Assembly (NCBI GenBank): GCA_040388605.1
Contig: JAZKBN010000034.1
Span: 1-40,047 of the forward strand
DNA: 40,047 nt
Direction of reading: 5' to 3'
Origin: JAZKBN01 sp040388605
GTDB taxonomy: Bacteria; Bacteroidota; Bacteroidia; Cytophagales; Flexibacteraceae
A program made the translations under genes and the position numbers. The notes under the pieces were generated by a model. That model was not told the origin of the DNA, did no database searches, and was given only the letters and a program-made list of their open reading frames with translations. Position 1 is the stretch's first letter. Each line of letters begins with the position of its first letter. Below are positions 6,614 to 16,969 of this stretch, in pieces.

Positions 6614-9564
6614 TTATTTTTTAATTTTATGAATTAACCTAAAGGCACTAATAATATGTGAAGCTCTATTGCCTGTTTCACGGGAAACTGGCTTGCCTGT
6701 AATATTATCATTTTCACCTATCATGCCTTTAAGCTCAGTTTCCATAGCCGATTTAAGCAGCCTTTCATCAGCACTTATTACCTTTTTATTAAAAAGAGCT
6801 CCATAAATGCCAACTGCATTATTTTTATCATAGTCCAGGTCATGATATAATCCTCCGGCATCTGCCTCATCTTGTGGCTCGCGACGATAATCTGGTAGTT
6901 TTTTTCCTTGGCTATTAGTATATGTTGGATTGTCTGGACCTATATAAATAGAATTATAATAATTATTATCGCCTCTATCCATTAATTCATTTGCTCCTGC
7001 CACGTAAACACCTGCGTAGTTCCTTCTCAAATTCAAACTCTTTCCCTTTACGTCGAAATATTTGTATTGAACTTTTCCAATCTCTTTAGGACTAAAAGGT
7101 TTGCCGGTTCGTTTATCAATTTTAACTACCTTGCTTTTTTCCAATACCCCATCAATCTTAAATTCCACATTACACTCAACTTTTAACAAAGTAGCTTTGT
7201 TGTTATTGAATGTATAGTGAAAAACTAGTTCTTCCTGTCCATCAAGGTCGGTTGCCCAAGTGGGTTTGTTCCCGGCAAATTGGTATGTAGAGTACCAAGG
7301 ATACTTTTCTGCCAACGGATCCACACTAAAGAACCTTCCAATCCCCGGATTATAGGCCCTGAACCCATAGTCATACACATCAGTCAGCGCCGACAGCCTT
7401 TCCTTACCATTGTAAAGATAACGATTCGGCACATCGTCTTCAAACTTAAATAAGGTAATATTAAATATTGCTTTATAACCTGTGGCTGTTGAAGACGTCC
7501 GCAGGAATATTCTCTGCGCTGTATCTATATTAAATGATATGCTTGCAGTATTTTCACCTCCCACTGAAAGCAAATGATAAGCCTTATCGTAAGATAATCT
7601 CCAGCCTGCCGGTGGAAAACCTTCAGTAAGGGTTAACGTATAAATTCCGGATGTAAGCTCAATGGCTAATGAATCGTAGCCTGAAAGTGTTATGTGCGCT
7701 TCTGAATTACTAATATGTATGTCTTCCTCATGCATAACCGGAAAATGTTGTTCCGGGTCAATCGGGCCGGAAAATCCATTATTATTAGGATTCAGCAATA
7801 TTGATTTTTTTGCATTGGCCCTCTTGCGCATTCCAAAGGGGTAATAATCATATGAACTGCGCATGGTGGCCTGCGCGATAAGGCTTGCAGGATCTTCATA
7901 GATATTAGGCAGCATACTTATCTCGTCGCCCACAACTGCTCTTACATTGCCTAAATGGTCCTTCACCTCGTAGTCTCGCTCGCCGAGAAGCCGGTAGCTT
8001 AGCTGAACAGCCTGTGCGGCAGGAGCACGCGCAAATGTATCTGTTGTTTGCCTGGCAGAACGCCATACCCCAAGGCGATCGCTGCCATACAAAGGAATTT
8101 GTGTTTGGGTAAGTACACCGGTTTTACGTTCATAGGTAGCCAGCACATTACCCTGTAAATCACGAATATTATAGGTAAAAACGGTATCGGCATGTCCGCA
8201 AACCAAATCAATGGCGCGGTTGCCCGAGGCGTCATAGCTGAAGCGTGCCACTAAAGTGTCGCCGCCGAGCTTTTTAATTTGCCATGGCTTGGCCTGTGCA
8301 TTCCAAAAAAGCTTTTGGTGATGCGCACTGTCGGCAATCATTTGGCCTATTGCATTATAAGCATATCCGTTATACCCTTCCGGATCTTCAGTATGGGCCG
8401 ATGCGGAGGCATTGTCTTTTACCGAGTGCAGGTGGTTTGAACCTTTAACATACCTGTAAGTAAGCTGATCAAGCATGCTGCCATTCTCATCCTTACGTTT
8501 AACCGAGCGGATATTACCGCTTGCATCATAGGTGTGCACAGATGTAAATGCCGCACTTGTTGTCCAGTGATTATCGCTGAAATATCCAACAGGGTATTCC
8601 GTACTCCAGGAAGGTTTGAAAGTGCCCGCTGAATCGAGTCGGTTAAGTTTGTCGTACTTATACGCATGCGCAATTCCGTTTATTCCTGTACCGTTTACAT
8701 CTCGTGCTACATGTGTCTCAAGCCCGATATTACCGTTGTACAAATTATGAAAAGAAGGCTGGGCACCAAAGCCGCCGTAGCCGTAATCGTTGAGGGAATT
8801 ATTGCCATCATAATCCCCGTTAAAATAATCGAGCCGCATGGAAAATACGTCCCGCAATGTGGTGCTGTATCCGTCATTTCCCAAATCATCGTTGCCGGAA
8901 TAATCAAACCCGTTTATGCCTTTCAGCCAGCCGTTAGCCGTATAGGTGTAATCAAGCCCCTGAACCTTATCGGTGCCAAGCTCAAGCCTTGAAAGCGGCC
9001 CATGCGGGTAATATGTATACCTGCCATCAGACTCCCAAGTAAGAGAGTCGGCGCTGCTTTCCACATTGCGCAGGCGGTTGTCGGCATCGTAAGAGTAGCG
9101 CACAAAATACCTGTCTTCAAACTCGGGGTTATAGCTGAGCAGGAGTACCTTATTACTTATTAAATCATACTGATAGGCCACAAATACAGGCTTAATTCCT
9201 GGCAGGCTTTGCCGGAACCACTCCACATTACCATGCGGATCGTAGCTGTATGCGGTTCGAATGGTGTCCCCGTTCCTGTTAAACACCTCGGTCATGCTTA
9301 CCTTATTTGCAAGGTTGCGTTGCTGCCCTCCCCGGAAGCGCATTCCCGCAACAGTATCATTATAAATATTACGCACGTATTCAAGCCTTTGCGTAGAATC
9401 ACCGAAAACAGGGAATTGTAAATCATTATCCTCCAGGCTGTCGTTCAGGAAAAAGGGATCGGTATAGTTGTAATCAGAGTTACGCGTAAAGTCGAAGAAT
9501 GCGGATGCCTGATGCGCTAATCCTGATTCAATGGTATTTCCGGCAAGGTCATACTTTACATAAG
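6614..9564 (-). CDS. RHS toxin, C-terminal part (RHS repeats, core, phospholipase A2-like tip); 5' side ends at the assembly gap
   Basis: The frame is open from the TAA at 6614 to the N run, so the apparent start at 9376 (a GTG) is not real: upstream codons read YVKYDLAGNTIESG, a YD repeat. Using the 920-residue numbering from 9376, residues 1-500 are RHS/YD repeats (YSYDPHGN, YSYDADNRL, YKYDKLNRL, YDASGNIR), then EVKDHLGNVRAV and YYPFGMRKR, a beta-rich insert at about 550-645, and the core end at 651-713 (NRYLYNGKERL, RFFSVDP with D686-P687, TDLDG). The variable tip, 714-920, has YIGPDNP (811-817), DEADA (836-840), HDLDY (H845, D846, Y849) and AD at 869-870. That order matches parvovirus-VP1-type phospholipase A2. 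Expected activity is calcium-dependent lipid hydrolysis in a target cell; inferred. Confidence 0.85.
6617..7237 (-). other. Variable toxin tip with parvovirus-type phospholipase A2 signature
   Basis: About 207 residues after the conserved core. A GPxNP calcium-loop-like motif is followed by PxDEADA, then HDxxY (catalytic His-Asp pair), then an AD with a downstream leucine. The same elements, in the same order, are the hallmarks of the phospholipase A2 domain in parvovirus VP1 (Pfam Phospholip_A2_4 type). The base composition is clearly AT-richer than the core, as expected for a swapped-in cassette. Confidence 0.6.
7311..7443 (-). repeat. RHS core repeat, copy 2 (active toxin gene)
   Basis: Partner of 5618-5750, 1,693 bp apart in the same orientation with about six differences in 133 bp. 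The tip and immunity genes lie between the two copies, so recombination would delete the present tip/immunity pair and join the orphan end to the toxin. Confidence 0.85.
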
Positions 9565-9574
9565 NNNNNNNNNN
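9565..9574. other. Assembly gap (10 N) inside the RHS gene
   Basis: Ten Ns separate AIQGN on the upstream side from YVKYDLAGN on the downstream side, two parts of one YD repeat. The frames are joined if the true gap is 2 more than a multiple of 3 (for example 8 or 11 bases). The TAA at 9556-9558 that ends the upstream frame is out of frame with the real gene and is an artefact of the placeholder length. Confidence 0.9.
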
Positions 9575-12500
9575 TAATTACCCTGAATGGCCTGCTCTGC
9601 ATCCCGGCTTAGGCGCAGGCGGCCGGTTTTGCTGTAAACAAAACGGGTTAGACCCCCGTCCGGGGTGTTTTGGCTTACAGCCTGGCCCAATGTATTGTAG
9701 TTGTAAGTGCTTGCGTATGGCTTATAATCAGGCCTGTCCAGTCGGGAATGCGGTTTGGCTGCAACGCTGTCGATGCCGTTTGGCGGTACTGTTGCAACAA
9801 GCCTGCCTGCACGGTCATAATAATAGAGTGTGCTTATTGTCTTTGGCTCTTTATAGCTGTACTTCAATACATCTGCGTATAAAGTCGGGTCATAGCAGCT
9901 AAGGCCTGAACGTGAGGCTTCCTGCTTGCTTGCCGATATACAGGCAGCTACAGCTGCATTTATAGCAGTAACGGAAAGGTCGGAAATTGGAGGTTCAACA
10001 ATATCTTCAACTACGGCAGGTGGCGGAATTACAGGCTTTCCCCATGTAATGCATATATGAAAAGTACGGGGAGTTAGCGGTTTGGAATATAAAGCGCCAA
10101 CTGACACCCTGCTTACGCATGGAACATTATTATAAACTACCGCATACAGCATTCCTGAATCGGGCAGCAGGCGGGTGGGCAATACAGATCGCATCTCGTC
10201 GCTTGCTTCATCGAGATAAGGCTGCGCCACAAAAATATTGTTTGACATAGAATCCAGGTACCAATAAACCTGGTATCCGTATGGATTCTGCTCTGTCATG
10301 CCATAAGCAGTATCTTTAAAAGACGCATACACGTTGCAGCTGTCAGTTGTATACAGGGTAATAACAGGCGCAGGCGGACCCTTTATCAGGTCAATACTAA
10401 AGTCTGTTGTATAAGTGCAGCCTTCATAGCTTAATACAACAACGCGGTAAGCACCTTTCATCAGGCTGTCGGCAATTGAGCCCTTTATTTTCCCGTCCCG
10501 CATTTCATTGAGCGAATCGGGCATCTGGTACCATTTGTATGAGCGCACATCCATTCCCTGTGCCGAAACAACGGCCCGTCCGTTCGATAATAAACTGTCT
10601 AAGCAGGAAGCAGGAAAGGCAGATACTACAGGATTGGCTGCGGTAACGGCAGGTTTTACAATGAAGTTTATTGTTGCATCTGAAGAACAAAACCCCACTG
10701 ATGCGGTTGAGTCAAATATAACAGATACGCTTAAGGTATAATTTCCCGCTGTAAGCAGAAATGGTGGTGAGGTATCCACAAGGCCCGGCAGCCAACCATT
10801 GTAGACATATTCATTCGTTGTACTTGTTATACCGGAAACCAAGGTATAACTGATTTTTTGGGCCTGTAACGTAGAACGCCCTATTTCCGACAAAATTTCT
10901 GAAACGGAAAAATTCACAAACGTGCTGTTGTTCCCGCAAACAATGAATTGCGGGGTTTCGCCGGATATCATTGGGTTTATCGCGTTCAGTTTAACTATCG
11001 GCTTCTCAAGTGTGAAAAAACTGTAGCTGCGACATACTTCGGCCCCGCAGCTGCCGCATTCTGAAGATGTTTGCAGTGCCGATGCCTTAAATGTAAGGTT
11101 TATACCCGGGAAGTAGGAGCCGGTTAATGTAACGGAATCAGTTACGTCGTACCCCCGGCCAAGACCTTCATAAAGGGTTTCAAAATCGCTCCTGATTATA
11201 AGGTATGGTTTTGAATATATATGGGCTGATGTATCTGAATACGGCGGGTAAGTTATTTTGAATTTAACAATTCCCGGGTTTGAGCCATAAAAGCAGGCAG
11301 CGTAAGGAATGCTTATCAGTTCTGTGCTTACAGGATCGGAAAGAATATCTATTGGTACAACGGGCAAAACCTGCCCGCCTTTGGTTACCACATTTAATGT
11401 ATAACCGCTTTCCGAAAGACCTGACACCTGGTATGTTGACCAATAATCAGCATCTGTGCCCAGGAAAGTGAATGTATGCAGGGTATACCAGCCTCGTGAA
11501 AGTCCGGTACGTATTGAATCAATAACATCGTACCTGATTCTGAACCTGAAAGAACCGTCGGGAGTTCCGGGGCATGAGGCATTTCTCAAACTGAAAACCT
11601 CCGGAGCCGAGGGCTCAGGAATATTGTATGTATAAACACGTACAAACCTGCAACCTGTATCTTTATTATAATGCACTTTAAACACCCAGGTTCCGGGCAG
11701 GCTGAACCTGTATTTGCCCGAATTGTCCCAGGTCGTACCGGCAGAGTTTTGCACATTAACACGCATTTGATACCCGGCGGGAACTGATATTCGTAAAGAA
11801 TCGGACAGGGCCACACCGCCGTTACCGAACCTCACAGTTAGGGTATCAAGAGCGGGCTCGGCATCCGGGCAGGCTGTGAACCTGATATGCCCGTATTCTG
11901 AAGTGGAACCCTGGGAATTAGTAGAAGAGAACAGTATATAAGGCTTTGCATCGGAAGCAATTAATACTGTTCCGGAGTCTGAGCCAACGTATATTGTATT
12001 TGTTGAATAGGCAAGCTCTGAAGCCGTTGAACCGCGAAAAAATTCGAACTTATGCCTCGGCAATAAGCTGTAATAGGCAAGCTTGTAGCGCAGGTAAACA
12101 CCACCGCCTGCTATGGTGTCAAGTATGTAAATTTTGGGAGGGAATACGTGCCTGTAACCCGTGAAAAGTGAATAATAAGGATATGCCCCCCCGATTACAG
12201 TATTGCCTGCAACTGTGATTCCCTTCGCAAGCTTGCTTGCCGATATAGCGATTATACTGTCGGAAGGGCTGCAATAAATTTTATTGCCTTCTCCTGCCCA
12301 GCTGCCAATGCATATATCCCTGTCAGGACCTTCATCTGATGAGCTTATGCTGACAATTGTTGCACCGGTATTGTGGAAGGCAGTTGCATCTGAACCTGTT
12401 CGTTTTATACCAAAATAATTATAGTTAATATCTCCATCCCTGCAATTTGAAAGGCCTAATACTTCCTCACATGTATTGCCGGTGAAAACATTCCCTGCCT

Positions 12501-15048
12501 TATAATTTGCCGTATAGCCTGCTGCTGAATCACCGATTGCAGTATCGCCTATAGTTAAATACCTGCTGTCAGAAAAACTTATAACATTGGTTATTGTATT
12601 ACCCGAAAATGTATTGGCCTTAATTTCAATATGGTTTGCTTCTGAACCTTTAATGATGCCTGAGGTGTATGATTCAATATTGCTGAACCTGTTTCCGTAC
12701 AGGGCCGAGTCTCCGCCTATAAGTATACTGTCTGAATTATTGAGGTAAATGATATCGCTGTAATCATTATTGAAATTATTGAAGCGGTTACCTGCAATTG
12801 TAATACGCCTGCTGTCAGTAGCCGATACGGCAGTGAATTCACCTGTGAAGGTATACCTGCTGCTCACCGAATCACCTCCAATGATGAGGCCAATGGTGTT
12901 TACGGCTGTTATGCCTTCATTGTCGTTCCCTATTAAAAAATCCGAATTCTTAATAGTATTGTTTTGCCCTGACCCAATGTAAATGCCTGAATAAACGCTT
13001 GAATCAAACTTACAGCGCCTAATTATAGCGTTGTCGCCGAAAATGCTGAGCCCGTTATCTGAGCTTGTAAAAATGCAAGAGTCAATTTGTATGCCTTTAA
13101 CATTATCGTTTACCAGAAGACCTGAGCCGTCTTCGCCGTTGGTGAAGCCATGGAAGTACAGGCCGCGGATAATAGAGGCGTTGCTGCCTGTTTCCGCATG
13201 CAGCCCTGCCGTTGAAGAAGCCGGAACAATATGGGAATAGGGAGTGCTGTCGACCAGCAGGCCCAAAGTGTCTGTTATACTTACGCTGCCAGGCAGGCTT
13301 ATTGTAACCCCGGAGGGCACATATATGGTATCTATACCGGGTTTGCTGTTGGCGCAGGCGATTGCGGCAGGCAATGAGCCCGGACCACTGCCGGATAGTA
13401 CGCTTACAGGTGCGCAAAGTTGTATACGGGCAACGCTTAATGCCGAGCTGCGTGCCCTGTAAGTACCAATAATCCCAATTCTTCCGAATTTACCGATGGA
13501 TAAGTAGGGCAGATAAAAACTCTGTACCGTTCCGTTTGCGGTATCTACCGCGCCTGTAACATAGCGGGTCGTAATCAGGCTGTCGAGAGCAAAAATACCG
13601 GCTGGGTTATTTGCCGAGTCGGCATTAATACCGAAGAATTGCAGCGTATCGCCCTTTACATAGCTTCTTACATTTATTCTGACAGTCTTATGCCTTACAA
13701 GCCTCATGCTTTCAATAAGCGGAGGTCGTTTATTAATAACCTTATTGAATACCTGATAATGGGCAATACTGTCGCAAATATATGAAACTGGGGCACCGGC
13801 CGTAGGTGTAAACACCCTGATATCAGGAGAGTAAGGCGGCTTTGTACGCCTGATTATATTGCCAAGGAAATTAATCTTAGTCATGCCCACATCAGAGCCT
13901 ATGAAAAAATTACATCCGATATTCGGCTCATTGGCAAGCCTTCCCCCGAAAGTAACGGCGGGCATTGCCGGGTTTGAGGTGTCGCATTCAAAGGCATCGC
14001 CTACCAAACGAACACCTGCCACAAAATTTGAGGAATCAGGTACTTCTGTTACACCATCAGGCGCAAGCTTGTACCCGAACCTGTTGTTCCTGAAGGTTCC
14101 TTTTCGACATGTTTCAATATAAATAACACCTGAGATATAATTGCTGTGCCCAGCTGTATCTGACCCGAATTCATAATCCGGCAAGTGCACCAGGTGAATG
14201 CTGCGGTTGTATTGCTGCAAAAGATCGAACCTGTTGTTCCTGAAATACAGCTTACCAACTTCGCCAGATCCAATTACATTTTCAAACTCCGTGGGTGTCA
14301 CAGCTTTGCCTGTGAACCTGTTCCTGCGGTTACCGGAGTTACCAACGTTGGCCCTTACAATCACACCTATGCCTAATACACCGCAACCCTTTCTTTCAGA
14401 TGCCCTGTTATAGCCAAAGTCACAGCCCATTATATTAGCCGTATAAATGGCTTTAACTTCTGTTTTGCCACCAATAAAGAAGCAGCTGTCGATAGTGCAA
14501 ATATTTGTGGAGTCAAGATAATTACCGTTTGCCTCCAATGCTATGGAATTTGACCCTGTTTTAAACAGTACATTCTTTATTAAATAAACACCTGAATTCC
14601 AGACATCGGTTTTAACAAGCTGGTAACCATAAATAAAAGTATCGACCTGCGAAATGTATGGCGCCTCTGCGGAATCAACAAGATCTGCATTTTTGAAAGT
14701 GAAATTTGCGCAGGCGAAATTGAATAAGGGCCTTTTACAATACTTCATATTGGTAGTATCTGAAGTATTCAGCATTCTGACAATTTTTGCCTGCACTCCA
14801 TTAGGCATTCTTAAATCAATATCCACATCATGGGTAATACGGGGTAAGGTGTCAAGTACAATTGGGTCTATATTAACAATAACCTTAATATGGGGTGTAC
14901 TGCTTGTGACACTATTCGCGGCACGAATAGCATTAAGTAATGAACCTACTCCGTTGGGGTTACTGTTAGTAACATCATAAGGCGTCTGCGCAAATGCAGA
15001 TGTACAGGCACTTATAAATATAAAAAACGAGAGTATATGTAGTTTCAT
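9575..15048 (-). CDS. RHS toxin, N-terminal part: signal peptide, parallel beta-helix and first RHS repeats; 3' side ends at the assembly gap
   Basis: About 1,824 residues up to the gap. A signal peptide (MKLHILSFFIFISA, cut after FAQ near residue 21) targets it to the Sec pathway. PNGVGSLLNAIRAANS at about 31-47 is the start motif of exported right-handed parallel beta-helix proteins, and short imperfect turns rich in N-x-F and I-x-x-N continue to about residue 950. Ig/adhesin-like domains follow to about 1700. The end is RHS: YDRAGRLVATVPPNG, YNYNTLGQAV, FVYSKTGRLRLSRDA. Together with 6614-9564 this makes one protein of about 2,810 residues. The start ATG overlaps the stop of the 640-aa gene (ATGA), so translation is probably coupled. 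No T9SS sorting tail is present, because the C-terminus is the toxin. Confidence 0.85.
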
Positions 15049-16967
15049 TTCCTTATTATTTTTACAACCCTGTTAAATACTGAGCCGTATGCATGCATTG
15101 TATAAAATCCAGATGGTTCATCAGAAAGATCAATCTGAATATTGCCGTATGGGGCCAATGAACCCAACCTAATTATTTTACCGGCAGCACCGTAAAGCGT
15201 ATATTGAAGATCTGAATAAATGCCGGAAGCAATTGAAAACATACCCTCAGTAGGATTTGGCAAAACCATTATTTCAGGTCGTAACTTTCTCGCAGTCTCA
15301 GAAACTGCCGCGTTTGAAAGCCCTGAAATACACTTACCGGGACTTATTGCTTTGGCTCTATAGCTATTGCCCGAGTCGGCAATTATTTTTGTGCCGCTCA
15401 GGTTCGGAATCAAGGTATCATTAGCATACCATAAAAAGCGTGAAACGCCTGGTGAAAATGCATAAATGGTATCAAAATATTGATCCAATATGGGAATTCC
15501 CGGCTGAGGCACCACCTTAACTGATACGGTGGCTTGTGCCGCAGATGAATCATTATTTGCGTTAACTGTGAATACAGCATCGGATGTTGGTACTGCTTTA
15601 ACTGTGCTCCCGGTATCTGATAAAAGGAATGAATTGGCAGCCCAATTAAAAGCGTTCATCTCACCACCATAAGCATAAAGCGAAACACTATCACCGAGGC
15701 AAATAGTATCAGCAGATGCGCTTGCTTGTAATTTATAGGCGTTGCGCAGCACTGTTTGATTAAGGAGCGGAAAGCCATAGCCGTTTATACATCTGCTTTG
15801 GCAAAATATAGTTCCCCATCGAAAATCAGGAGAGCAAGCATTTCCATACCGGCTTGGGTAATTTATTCTCCCAATATGATTATCAGCCCTGCTGAATGAC
15901 TGAAAATGCCCAAAATAAACCTTGCTGTCTGAACCTAACATAACTGTGGCACCTATACCTTTGGCTGCAATTTTGCCAAGCTGCGTTACAGAACGCTGCA
16001 CAGTTGCAGAATCCAATGAACCCAGGTTTAACTGATATAAGTAGCAATCTTCATTATTCCCAGCACCGGAAGCAGCATCGCCTGTTCCTACATAGAGTAT
16101 TTTTGAATCTGCTGAAAATGAATATCCGGTTGGCTTCCTGTCCATTTTAATGCCGAATAGCCTTTGGATATCGCCGGTCAGACGGTCTAATCTGTATAGC
16201 TCCAGAGTTGAATCGTACGACCACAATTTTTTGCATGAAACAAACAGTTCTGAATTGGGCGAACTTACAAGAGCTCCGGAATAAAAGCTCACAACTGTTA
16301 AAGGAATTTGTTCGTATGCAGGCAATTGATCTATAACAACCGGAGTTTTATTAAGCGTATCCGTAATTAAGTAGCGCTTAAACTGCCTGCTGTCTGCTTT
16401 ATGGGTGAGCAGCCACATATCCTCATTATTTGCATGCATAAAAACGGCAATTTGTCGTGCAAGTCCTGTATCAATAAGCTCGTTTTTACTGATAACCTCC
16501 CCATAACCATTTTCTTTTGACATATCGACTATTGCCCTGTACAAATTTGCTGGTCGCCTTACCATGTTACCAATGTTATTACTGAAGTCTAGATAAAAAA
16601 CCCAGTACAACGAGCCGCTCGACTTTGGTTTTACAATCATCGGTAGCCAGCCGGTTGCACCGATTTCGGTACTGACATAATTTGGGACCAGTTGAAAACC
16701 ACCCTTCATAGGTTTGATATGCTTATTGTAAATCACATTGTTCTGCACTGAAAACAGATGATTACCGCCCTCATCGCAATACGAAGCAGATGCACCCAAA
16801 GCTCTGTATGGCACTGAATCTGGTGGCATGCTGTAAATCATCGGCGGATTATAATTAAAATCCATTTGATGTGTTTGGCCAAACATCCAAAACGCACCCT
16901 CGCGCTGCTGCGCGAACACAGGCAGCAATGAGACTGAAAGTATTATGAGTAACAGCAACTTTTTCAT
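15045..16967 (-). CDS. Exported beta-propeller-like protein with Ig-like domain and T9SS type A sorting domain
   Basis: 640 residues with a signal peptide (LLLLIILSVSLLPVFAQ). The region at about 22-400 is a beta-propeller-like domain of the Bacteroidota type that opens with FWMFGQTHQMDFN and runs through WLPMIVKPKSSGSLYWVFYL. About 410-490 is Ig-like (ASADTICLGDSVSLYAYGG), and the last 75 or so residues (IMVLPNPTEGMF to VVKIIRK) are a T9SS type A sorting domain, which directs surface attachment or release. It starts 2 bp after the 1550-aa gene and overlaps the RHS toxin start by 4 bp. It may anchor or display the toxin complex at the surface; that role is inferred from the coupling. Confidence 0.75.
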   Translation of the reverse strand: MKKLLLLIILSVSLLPVFAQQREGAFWMFGQTHQMDFNYNPPMIYSMPPDSVPYRALGASASYCDEGGNHLFSVQNNVIYNKHIKPMKGGFQLVPNYVSTEIGATGWLPMIVKPKSSGSLYWVFYLDFSNNIGNMVRRPANLYRAIVDMSKENGYGEVISKNELIDTGLARQIAVFMHANNEDMWLLTHKADSRQFKRYLITDTLNKTPVVIDQLPAYEQIPLTVVSFYSGALVSSPNSELFVSCKKLWSYDSTLELYRLDRLTGDIQRLFGIKMDRKPTGYSFSADSKILYVGTGDAASGAGNNEDCYLYQLNLGSLDSATVQRSVTQLGKIAAKGIGATVMLGSDSKVYFGHFQSFSRADNHIGRINYPSRYGNACSPDFRWGTIFCQSRCINGYGFPLLNQTVLRNAYKLQASASADTICLGDSVSLYAYGGEMNAFNWAANSFLLSDTGSTVKAVPTSDAVFTVNANNDSSAAQATVSVKVVPQPGIPILDQYFDTIYAFSPGVSRFLWYANDTLIPNLSGTKIIADSGNSYRAKAISPGKCISGLSNAAVSETARKLRPEIMVLPNPTEGMFSIASGIYSDLQYTLYGAAGKIIRLGSLAPYGNIQIDLSDEPSGFYTMHAYGSVFNRVVKIIRK

Positions 16968-16969
16968 AA

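Noticed and set aside
9374..9376. GTG as the start of a separate 920-aa RHS protein
   Set aside because: About 60 codons of RHS sequence continue upstream without a stop as far as the assembly gap, and there is no signal peptide at this point.
9556..9564. Stop codon ending the beta-helix/RHS gene
   Set aside because: It is reached only by translating through the 10 Ns in an arbitrary frame; the correct downstream frame is open and reads as a YD repeat.
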